Shown piece by piece: positions 21,359-28,688 of a stretch of DNA of 64,000 bases; positions within the stretch are counted from its first letter, which is position 1; each line of letters begins with the position of its first letter. The DNA comes from Arenimonas malthae CC-JY-1 (lineage in GTDB: Bacteria > Pseudomonadota > Gammaproteobacteria > Xanthomonadales > Xanthomonadaceae), in assembly GCF_000747075.1 (NCBI RefSeq), contig NZ_AVCH01000161.1, positions 1-64,000 on the forward strand, in the 5' to 3' direction. Made by a program: the position numbers and the translations under genes. A model generated the notes under the pieces. That model ran no database searches. It was not told where the DNA came from and saw only the letters and a program-made list of their open reading frames with translations.

Positions 21359-21976
21359 TCAGCGGGCCGAAGGCCACTCGCTGGCCAGCAGGCCCATGAG
21401 CACGCTGTCCTGCAGCTCGCCGGCCACTTGCCAGCGCTGGCGAAGGTAACCCTCGCGGCGGAAGCCGAGGGCTTCGAGCGTGTTGAGCGAGCCCTGGTTG
21501 CGCGGGTCCACGTCGGCTTCGAGGCGGCGCAGGCCGAGCTGGCCGAAGGCGTGGTCGAGCAGCACGGTGAGCGCCTCGCGGGCGTAGCGGCGGCCCCAGT
21601 GCTCGCGCGCAAGGGCGAAGCCCAGCTCGGCGCGGCCCTGGGCGTGGTCGATGGCGTAGAGCGTGGCGGTGCCGATCACCTGGTCGTCGCCGCGCAGCGC
21701 GATGCCCCACTGGAACAGGTCGCCCTGTTCGAACCCGCGGTGGATGGCTTCGAGGTAGATGCTGGCCTCGTCGCGGTGCGGCCAGGCCACGTGGCTCCAG
21801 AAGCGCATCACTTCCGGGTCCGAAAACACAGCGTAGAGGTCTTCGAGGTCCGCCGGCTCGATCCAGCGCAGCTGCAGGCGCGGGGCCACGAGCGTGGGAA
21901 GCCGGTCGGGCCCGGCCGGGGGCGGGCTGTGGGCGGTTCGGCTGCGGCGGGCAGTGGGCATGTCGCGCAGGGCCAT
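21359..21976 (-). CDS. GNAT N-acetyltransferase (RimJ/RimL type)
   Basis: The protein of about 205 residues shows the RimJ/RimL-like acetyltransferase layout: LQLRWIEPADLEDLYAVFSDPEVMRFW at the N-terminus, then ELGFALAREHWGRRYAREAL (acetyl-CoA loop) and NQGSLNTLEALGFRREGYL near the end. Such enzymes acetylate protein N-termini or small amines; the substrate is unknown. The start is uncertain: ATG at 21976 or at 21961 (MPTARR). A divergent pirin gene lies 167 bases away. Confidence 0.8.
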   Translation of the reverse strand: MALRDMPTARRSRTAHSPPPAGPDRLPTLVAPRLQLRWIEPADLEDLYAVFSDPEVMRFWSHVAWPHRDEASIYLEAIHRGFEQGDLFQWGIALRGDDQVIGTATLYAIDHAQGRAELGFALAREHWGRRYAREALTVLLDHAFGQLGLRRLEADVDPRNQGSLNTLEALGFRREGYLRQRWQVAGELQDSVLMGLLASEWPSAR

Positions 21977-22143
21977 GGGACATCGGGGGGCTGGGTTACC
22001 CGTTAGAACGCATGACGGGCCCCGGACCGGCCGCGCTTGCACCCGCCGGGGCGCCCTGCAACCCTGCGTTGCGGGCTGCCGGCCTGATCCCGGCGCCCGG
22101 CCGCCCCCATCATTCCTGCTATCCACCCGACCGGAGTCGCCCC

Positions 22144-22992
22144 ATGAGCCCCACCGTCCGCCCCGTCCTGCGCACCCTGCGCGGCATGGCCGCCTCCGAT
22201 GGCGCCGGCGTGAAGCTGACCCGCGTCATCGGCACGCCCCAGTTGCCGGACCTGGACCCGTTCCTGATGCTCGACGAATTCGGCACCGACCGGCCCGAGG
22301 ACTACCTGGCTGGCTTCCCGGCGCACCCGCACCGCGGCTTCGAGACCGTGACCTACATGCTCGACGGCCGCATGCGCCATAAGGACAACCACGGCAACGA
22401 GGGCGTGCTGGTGCCCGGCAGCGTGCAGTGGATGACCGCCGGCCGCGGCATCGTGCACTCGGAGATGCCCGAGCAGGAAGAAGGCCGCATGCGCGGCTTC
22501 CAGCTCTGGATCAACCTGCCGGCCGCGCAGAAGATGACCGCGCCGCGTTACCAGGAATACGGACCGGAGCGTTTCCCGGAGGTCGAGCTCGGCCCCGGCG
22601 CGCGCGCCAAGGTGATCGCCGGTGACGCCGGCGGCGCCACGGGCCCGATCGCGCAGCCAGCCACCGATCCCATCTACCTCGACCTGTCGCTGCAGCCCGG
22701 CGCGCGCGTGGAGCAGTCGGTGCCCGTGGGGCACAGCGCTTTCGCCTACGTGTTCGAAGGGTCGGTGCGCATCGGCGAGGGCGAATCGGCGCGCAGCGTG
22801 CCGGCGCGCGAGCTGGCCGTGCTCGGCCCGGGTGATCGCGTGGTGCTCGAAGGCATGTCGCCCGATTCGCGGGTGATCCTGGTGGCCGGCCGCCCGCTGC
22901 GCGAGCCGGTGGCGCGTTACGGCCCGTTCGTGATGAACACCGAGGCCGAGCTGCGCCAGGCCTTCGCGGACTACCAGGCCGGGCGCTTCTGA
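22144..22992 (+). CDS. Pirin family protein (first copy)
   Basis: This 282-residue double-cupin pirin keeps the metal site: His61 and His63 in HPHRGFETV, His105 and Glu107 in GRGIVHSEM. Bacterial pirins have been described as quercetin 2,3-dioxygenases or as redox-sensing binding partners of metabolic enzymes; the role here is unknown. A GGAG precedes the ATG. It is convergent with another pirin gene, with only seven bases between the stop codons. Confidence 0.9.
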   Translation: MSPTVRPVLRTLRGMAASDGAGVKLTRVIGTPQLPDLDPFLMLDEFGTDRPEDYLAGFPAHPHRGFETVTYMLDGRMRHKDNHGNEGVLVPGSVQWMTAGRGIVHSEMPEQEEGRMRGFQLWINLPAAQKMTAPRYQEYGPERFPEVELGPGARAKVIAGDAGGATGPIAQPATDPIYLDLSLQPGARVEQSVPVGHSAFAYVFEGSVRIGEGESARSVPARELAVLGPGDRVVLEGMSPDSRVILVAGRPLREPVARYGPFVMNTEAELRQAFADYQAGRF

Positions 22993-22999
22993 GCGGCGC

Positions 23000-23863
23000 T
23001 CAGCGCTCCGGGAGCGGGATCGATTCGGTCTCGCCGGGCACCTGGCCCAGCCGGCCCTCGCGCCAGTCGGCCTTGGCCTGCTCGATGCGCTCGCGCGAGC
23101 TGGACACGAAGTTCCACCAGACGTGGCGCGGGCCGTCCAGCGGCTCGCCGCCCAGCAGCATCACGCGCGCGTCGCAGGCGGCGCGCAGCAGCGGTTCGGT
23201 GCCGGGCTCCAGCACCAGCAGGTGTTCGAGCGGCAGCGCTTCGCCGTCGAGCGTGAGTTCGCCTTCCACGGCGTAGAGCGCGCGTTCGGCGTGTTCGGCC
23301 GGGATCGACAGCGCCGCGCCGGCCGTGAGTTCGACCGACACGTACAGCGTGCGCGCCAGCACCTGCACCGGCGAGCGTTCGCCGAAGGCGTCGCCGGCCA
23401 CCACGTGCAGGCGCACGCCCGGCAGCTCGACCACCGGCAGCGTGGCGGCGGGGTGGTGGGCGAACGCTGGCGCCGCTTCTTCGTGCTCCTTCGGCAGCGC
23501 CACCCAGGTCTGCAGGCCGTGCATGCGCTGAGGCTTGCCGAGCAGGCGTTCCGGCGTGCGCTCGGAGTGCACGATGCCGCGGCCGGCGGTCATCCAGTTG
23601 ACGTCGCCGGGCAGGATCTCCTGCGCGTAGCCCAGGCTGTCGCGGTGCATGATCGCGCCCTCCCACAGGTAGGTCACCGTGGCCAGGCCGATGTGCGGGT
23701 GCGGGCGCACCGCCATCGGGTGCGCCGGGTCGAGTTCGGCCGGGCCGATGTGGTCGAAGAACACGAAGGGGCCGACGCTGCGGCGGCCGGCCTGCGGCAG
23801 CAGGCGCTTCACCGTGAAGCCGCCGCCGAGGTCGTGGCTGCGCGGGGAAAGGAGCTGCGGCAT
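23000..23863 (-). CDS. Pirin family protein (second copy)
   Basis: The 287-residue pirin has intact metal ligands His55 and His57 (RPHPHIGL), His99 and Glu101 (GRGIVHSER). It is diverged from the convergent copy at 22144-22992 well beyond recent duplication; the N-terminal region is of the DHIGPAELDPAHP type. The C-terminal extension (WWNFVSSSRERIEQAKADWREGR) is typical of larger pirins. The histidine phosphatase gene at 24393-23875 lies just upstream on the same strand. Confidence 0.9.
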   Translation of the reverse strand: MPQLLSPRSHDLGGGFTVKRLLPQAGRRSVGPFVFFDHIGPAELDPAHPMAVRPHPHIGLATVTYLWEGAIMHRDSLGYAQEILPGDVNWMTAGRGIVHSERTPERLLGKPQRMHGLQTWVALPKEHEEAAPAFAHHPAATLPVVELPGVRLHVVAGDAFGERSPVQVLARTLYVSVELTAGAALSIPAEHAERALYAVEGELTLDGEALPLEHLLVLEPGTEPLLRAACDARVMLLGGEPLDGPRHVWWNFVSSSRERIEQAKADWREGRLGQVPGETESIPLPER

Positions 23864-23874
23864 GGGAGGCCTCC

Positions 23875-24393
23875 TCAGTAGCGGCTGGTGACGACGCGGG
23901 CGGCGCCGTCCGCGTCGAGCAGCACCACGGTGTAGCGGTCGTACTCGGTTTCCGGCATCTCCGCGGCCGGTTGGCCCGAGAGCTCGGCCACGATGCCGGG
24001 CACGGTGTTGCTGTGGCCCACCACCAATACGGCGCTGCCGGCCGGCAGCGCGCGCAGGTCGCGGGCGAGGTCGGTGGCGTAGGTGGCGGCGTTCGAGGCG
24101 TCCACGGGGCGCACCTGCACCTCCAGGCCCGCGGCCTGCGCCGCGGGCGCCGCGGTGTCGCGGGTGCGGCGGAACTGCGTGCTCACCACGAGGTCGAGGC
24201 CGGCGCCGGACAGCGTCGCCGCCAGCGCCTGCGCGCGGGCGCGGCCGGCGTCGGTGAGCGACGGGTCGCGCGGGTCGTCGCTGGCCTTCTCGGCATGGCG
24301 CACCACCACGACCACGGTGGTGTCGCGGGCGTGGGCGGGCAGGGCGGCGGCAAGCGTAAGCATGAACAGGGCGGCGGGCAGCAGGCGGGACAT
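23875..24393 (-). CDS. Exported histidine phosphatase family protein
   Basis: The 172-residue protein has a signal peptide (about 1-22) and a phosphoglycerate-mutase-like fold with the phospho-acceptor His33 in VVRHAEK and the second catalytic His127 in VVGHSNTVPG. Export distinguishes it from cytoplasmic SixA. It probably dephosphorylates a small periplasmic substrate that cannot be named from sequence. The second pirin gene begins 11 bases downstream of its stop. Confidence 0.85.
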   Translation of the reverse strand: MSRLLPAALFMLTLAAALPAHARDTTVVVVVRHAEKASDDPRDPSLTDAGRARAQALAATLSGAGLDLVVSTQFRRTRDTAAPAAQAAGLEVQVRPVDASNAATYATDLARDLRALPAGSAVLVVGHSNTVPGIVAELSGQPAAEMPETEYDRYTVVLLDADGAARVVTSRY

Positions 24394-24458
24394 GGGCGGG
24401 ATCCGCGTGGGTTTCGCCCAGCATAACGGCCCCGGGGCGAAGCGCGCGTGCCGTTGGT

Positions 24459-27400
24459 TCAGCCCCGCGCGAGCAGCGCCAGCAGGCCGCGCGCCGTGCG
24501 CAGGCGCGAGGCGGCGTCGGGCAGCTCCATCTTCAGGCGCAGCTTGTCCGGCCCGTCCATGGCATAGACCCTGGGCTGCGACTGGATCAGGCGGATCACC
24601 GACATGGGGTCGATGGTGGGCTGCGGCAGGAAGGTGCAGCGCCCGCCCGTGGGGCCGAGCTCCAGCTTGCGGATGCCCAGCGGCGTGGCGGCCAGCTTCA
24701 GCTCGGCCACGGCGAAGAGCTGCTTGGCCGGCTCGGGCAGCACGCCGAAGCGGTCCACCATCTCCACCTGCAGCTCCTTGAGCACATCCTCGTCGCGGGC
24801 CGAGGCGATGCGCTTGTAGAGCGTCAGGCGCGCGTGCACGTCGGGAAGGTAGTCCTCGGGGATCAGGGCCGGGATGTGCAGCTCCACTTCGGCGCCGTGG
24901 CGCGTGGCCGGGTCGAAGTCGGGGATCTTGCCCGACTTGATCGACTTCACCGCGCGCTCGAGCAGCTCGGTGTACAGGCTGAAGCCGATCTCGGCCATCT
25001 GGCCGCTCTGGTCCTCGCCCAGCAGCTCGCCGGCGCCGCGGATCTCCAGGTCGTGCGTGGCCAGGGTGAAGCCCGCGCCCAGTTCCTCCAGCGAGGCCAG
25101 CGCCTCCAGGCGCTTCTCGGCGTCGGGCGTGAGCGTCTTCCGGTTCGGCACCACCAGGTAGGCGTAGGCGCGGTGGTGCGAGCGGCCGACGCGGCCGCGC
25201 AGCTGGTGCAGCTGCGCCAGGCCGAAGCGGTCGGCGCGATGGATGATGATGGTGTTGGCGCTGGGAATGTCGATGCCCGATTCGATGATGGTGGTGCACA
25301 CCAGCACGTTGAAGCGCTGGCGGTGGAAATCGAGCATCACCTGCTCGAGCTCGCGCTCCGGCATCTGGCCGTGGGCGATGCGGATGCGCGCCCCGGGCAC
25401 CAGTTCGCCCAGCTCGCGCGCCATCTTCTCGATGCTGTCGACTTCGTTGTGCAGGAAATACACCTGGCCGCCGCGCGCCAGCTCGCGCTGGAAGGCTTCG
25501 CGCAGCAGGTTGCCGTCCCAGGGCGTCACCACCGTCTGCACCGCCAGCCGGTGCGCCGGCGGGGTGGCGATGATGCTCAGCTCGCGCAGGCCGCTCATGG
25601 CCATGTTCAGCGTGCGCGGGATGGGCGTGGCGGTGAGCGTGAGCAGGTGCACCTCGGCGCGCAGCGCCTTCAGCGCCTCCTTCTGGCGCACGCCGAAACG
25701 CTGCTCCTCGTCCACGATCACCAGGCCCAGGTCGTGGAACTTCACGTCGGGCTGCAGCAGGCGGTGGGTGCCGACGATGACGTCGATCTTGCCCTCGGCC
25801 AGCTGCGCCAGCGCCGCCTTGATTTCCTTGGGCGACTTGAAGCGGCTCAGCACCTCGACCCGGATCGGCCAGTCGGCATAGCGGTCCCGGAAATTGCGGT
25901 AGTGCTGCTCGGCCAGCAGGGTGGTTGGCACCAGCACCGCCACCTGCTTGCCGGCCACGGCGGCGACGAAGGCGGCGCGCACGGCCACTTCGGTCTTGCC
26001 GAAGCCGACGTCGCCGCAGACCACGCGGTCCATCGGCTGGGCCTGGCCGAGGTCGGCGATGACGGCGTCGATGGCCGCCAGCTGGTCGGGCGTTTCCTCG
26101 AACGGGAAGGTGGCCGCGAACGGTTCGTACATGGCCCGGTCCAGCGGCAGCGCCAGGCCCTTGCGGGCGTGCCGGCGCGCCTGGATCTCGAGCAGCTCGG
26201 CGGCCACGTCGCGCACCTTCTCGGCGGCCTTGCGCTTGGCCTTCTCCCAGGCCTCGCCGCCCAGCGAATGCAGCGGCGCGTGTTCCGGCGACGCGCCCGA
26301 GTAGCGGCTCACCAGCTGCAGCTGCGACACCGGCACGTACAGCTTGTCGCCCTTGGCGTATTCGATCTGCAGGAACTCGCCGCGGATGCCGCCGCTGTCG
26401 AGCGCCACCAGGCCCTGGTAGCGGCCGACGCCGTGGTCCTCGTGCACGATCGGCGAGCCGATGGAGATCTCGCTCAGGTCGCGCAGCACCGCGTCGGGGT
26501 CGCGCACGGCGCGCTTGCGGCGGCGGCTTTGCTCGGCGCGCTCGGGGAAGAGCTGGCGCTCGGTGAGCACGGCCAGCGCGGGCTCGGACAGCGCGAAGCC
26601 GTCCTCCAGCCCCGCCACGGTGATGGCGAAGCGGTCCTCGCCGGTGAGGAAGGCATCCCAGCCGGACAGCACCGCGGGCCGGAGGTCGGCCGAGGCCAGC
26701 AGCTCCAGCAGCGCCTCGCGCCGGCCGGCCGAATCGGCGGCCAGCAGCGTGCGGCCCGGATAGGCGCGCAGGAAACCCAGCAGCGCGCTGCCCGGGTCGC
26801 CGCCCTTCTGGCTCCAGGGCAGCGAGGGCGCCGGCTGCTCCGGCAGGGCGATGGCCTTGTCGGCCTGCGCGTGCTGCGGCCCGCAGACTTCGATGCGCGC
26901 GGTCTTGTTCAGGCGCGCGCGCAGCTCTTCCGGCGGCAGGTAGATTTCGGCCGGCGCCAGGATGGGTCGCTCGATGTCGTGGCGGCGCTGCTCCCAGCGG
27001 TCGCTGGTCTGGGCCCAGAAGGCCTCGGCCGATTCCGCCGCGCCGTCGCCCAGCACCACCAGGGTGTCGCCGGCGAGGTGGTCGAACAGGCTGGCGGTCT
27101 GCGCAAAGAACAGCGGCAGGTAGTACTCGATGCCGGCCGGCGCGCCGCCTTCCTTCAGGTCCTGGTACAGCGGGCAGCGGCGCGGGTCGAATTCGAAGCG
27201 CTCGCGCAGCAGCTCGCGCACGCGCTTCGCGCTCTCGGCGTCGAGCGGGAACTCGCGCGCGGGCAGCAGGCGCACGCTGTCCACCGGGTGGTCGGAGCGC
27301 TGGGTCTCGGGGTCGAAGGTGCGCAGCGAATCGATTTCGTCGTCGAACAACTCCACCCGGTAGGGCAGGTCCGAGCCCATGGGGAACAGGTCGAGCAGGG

Positions 27401-27923
27401 CGCCGCGCACGGCGAAGTCGCCCGGGTCGAGCACCTGCGGCACGTTGCGGTAGCCGGCGCCCTCGAGGCGGCGCTTCTCGGCGTCGAGGTCGAGCTTCTG
27501 GCCCTTGCGCAGGTCGAGCGTGTTGCCGGCGATCCAGGACGGCGGCGGCAGCCGCTGCATCAGCGAGGCCACCGGCACCACCAGCACGCCGCGGCGCGTG
27601 GTGGGCAGCCGGTACAGGGCCGCCACGCGCTGCGAAACGATGTCGGGGTGCGGGCTGAACAGGTCGTAGGGCAGCGTTTCCCAATCGGCGAAGTGCAGCA
27701 CCGGCAGGGCGTCGGCGCCTTCGCCGGCGAATACGCGCAGGTCGTGTTCCAGCGCCTGGGCGCCGTGGCTGTCGCGGGTGACGGCCAGCACCAGGCCGTC
27801 GTGCCGGCGCGCGGTTTCGGCCAGGGCCAGGGCGAAGGCGCTGGCGCTGGAAGGGGCGCGCCAGAGGGCGCGCTGCTGGCCCGCCCGGGGACGGGGCGCG
27901 CTGGGAAGGAGGGGGCGGGTCAT
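24459..27923 (-). CDS. mfd: Transcription-repair coupling factor
   Basis: Mfd removes RNA polymerase stalled at DNA lesions and recruits UvrA. The 1154-residue protein has the full layout: an N-terminal UvrB-like module (about 20-330), an RNA-polymerase-interacting domain around 480-560 (IVHEDHGVGRYQGL), a superfamily 2 helicase with Walker A GDVGFGKTE (Lys643) and a DEEQ box, the second RecA domain with QLRGRVGRS, and a C-terminal TRCF domain. The length is as in E. coli Mfd. A GNAT gene lies 39 bases upstream on the same strand. Confidence 0.97.
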   Translation of the reverse strand: MTRPLLPSAPRPRAGQQRALWRAPSSASAFALALAETARRHDGLVLAVTRDSHGAQALEHDLRVFAGEGADALPVLHFADWETLPYDLFSPHPDIVSQRVAALYRLPTTRRGVLVVPVASLMQRLPPPSWIAGNTLDLRKGQKLDLDAEKRRLEGAGYRNVPQVLDPGDFAVRGALLDLFPMGSDLPYRVELFDDEIDSLRTFDPETQRSDHPVDSVRLLPAREFPLDAESAKRVRELLRERFEFDPRRCPLYQDLKEGGAPAGIEYYLPLFFAQTASLFDHLAGDTLVVLGDGAAESAEAFWAQTSDRWEQRRHDIERPILAPAEIYLPPEELRARLNKTARIEVCGPQHAQADKAIALPEQPAPSLPWSQKGGDPGSALLGFLRAYPGRTLLAADSAGRREALLELLASADLRPAVLSGWDAFLTGEDRFAITVAGLEDGFALSEPALAVLTERQLFPERAEQSRRRKRAVRDPDAVLRDLSEISIGSPIVHEDHGVGRYQGLVALDSGGIRGEFLQIEYAKGDKLYVPVSQLQLVSRYSGASPEHAPLHSLGGEAWEKAKRKAAEKVRDVAAELLEIQARRHARKGLALPLDRAMYEPFAATFPFEETPDQLAAIDAVIADLGQAQPMDRVVCGDVGFGKTEVAVRAAFVAAVAGKQVAVLVPTTLLAEQHYRNFRDRYADWPIRVEVLSRFKSPKEIKAALAQLAEGKIDVIVGTHRLLQPDVKFHDLGLVIVDEEQRFGVRQKEALKALRAEVHLLTLTATPIPRTLNMAMSGLRELSIIATPPAHRLAVQTVVTPWDGNLLREAFQRELARGGQVYFLHNEVDSIEKMARELGELVPGARIRIAHGQMPERELEQVMLDFHRQRFNVLVCTTIIESGIDIPSANTIIIHRADRFGLAQLHQLRGRVGRSHHRAYAYLVVPNRKTLTPDAEKRLEALASLEELGAGFTLATHDLEIRGAGELLGEDQSGQMAEIGFSLYTELLERAVKSIKSGKIPDFDPATRHGAEVELHIPALIPEDYLPDVHARLTLYKRIASARDEDVLKELQVEMVDRFGVLPEPAKQLFAVAELKLAATPLGIRKLELGPTGGRCTFLPQPTIDPMSVIRLIQSQPRVYAMDGPDKLRLKMELPDAASRLRTARGLLALLARG

Positions 27924-27962
27924 GAGGCCGCGGATTTTACCGCAGCCGGCGTGACGGGGTTT

Positions 27963-28556
27963 TCAGCGCCGGCGGCGCGGCGCGGGGGCGTCGTCGAGGT
28001 CCAGGGTCACCCGCACCTCGCCGAACGCGCCGGGGATGTGCTCGCGGCGGAAGCCCACGGCCTGGGCCAGCGCAATCATCGCCGTGTTGTCGTCGAGTAC
28101 GTCGCCCCAGATGTGGCGGATGCCGTTCGCCTGCGCCCATTCCACCAGGCGCCGCATCAGGGCCAGGCCCAGGCCCTGGCCGGCCAGGAAGTGCGAGACC
28201 AGGATGGCGAATTCGGCGCTGTCGCTGCCGGGGTCGCGGTCCAGGCGCGCCAGCGCGCCGACCAGCGCTTCGCCGGGCGGCAGGGGCTCGGCGGCCACCA
28301 CGGCGAAGTGTTCGCCGGGGACCGGGTTCACCAGCGCGTGCAGGTATTCCGGCGACAAGGCCTTGACCGGGTGCAGGTAGCGGCGCCGCACCTCGTCTTC
28401 GTTGAGCAACTGGAAGGCGCCGTCGATGGGGCCGGCGTCGAGCGGGTTGACCGGGCGGATCCACATCTCGCGGCCATCCGGCAGGCGCAGCACGTCGGTC
28501 CGCTCGGGGCGGCGGGACGGGCGGCGGCTGGCGGGGCGAGGGGTTCCGGGGGTCAT
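27963..28556 (-). CDS. GNAT N-acetyltransferase upstream of mfd
   Basis: The 197-residue acetyltransferase carries the acetyl-CoA binding segment GQGLGLALMRRLVEWA and the downstream DVLDDNTAMIALAQAVGFRRE. An Arg/Pro-rich tail precedes the domain and another basic stretch ends it. The target is unknown; the fold resembles single GNAT domains related to the acetyltransferase part of protein lysine acetylases. I chose the ATG at 28556 because a GGGA lies nine bases upstream; the ATG at 28568 leaves the same GGGA too close. It is divergent from the GGDEF gene. Confidence 0.78.
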   Translation of the reverse strand: MTPGTPRPASRRPSRRPERTDVLRLPDGREMWIRPVNPLDAGPIDGAFQLLNEDEVRRRYLHPVKALSPEYLHALVNPVPGEHFAVVAAEPLPPGEALVGALARLDRDPGSDSAEFAILVSHFLAGQGLGLALMRRLVEWAQANGIRHIWGDVLDDNTAMIALAQAVGFRREHIPGAFGEVRVTLDLDDAPAPRRRR

Positions 28557-28634
28557 CGCGCGAAGCATCCCAGCAACAGGTTGCAGGCGTGCTCTATTCC
28601 GTGCCCGTTCCGTTCATGGGCGCGGCGGCGAGCA

Positions 28635-28663
28635 TTGTGACCCATCGGGCAGGTTGTTACGCT
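28635..28663 (+). promoter_or_regulatory. Candidate sigma70 promoter for the GGDEF gene
   Basis: TTGTGA (28635-28640) and TACGCT (28658-28663) are separated by 17 bases, with a TG two positions before the -10 (extended -10 form). It lies 26 bases upstream of the ATG at 28689. Confidence 0.45.
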
Positions 28664-28688
28664 CGGGCCGACGGGAAGGGGGGCCGCG

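Noticed and set aside
24834-28640. A 1268-residue open frame on the plus strand opposite mfd
   Set aside because: It is the antisense shadow of mfd in a very GC-rich genome: no ribosome-binding site, biased composition (His, Gln, Val, Ala) and no recognisable domain, while mfd is complete on the other strand.
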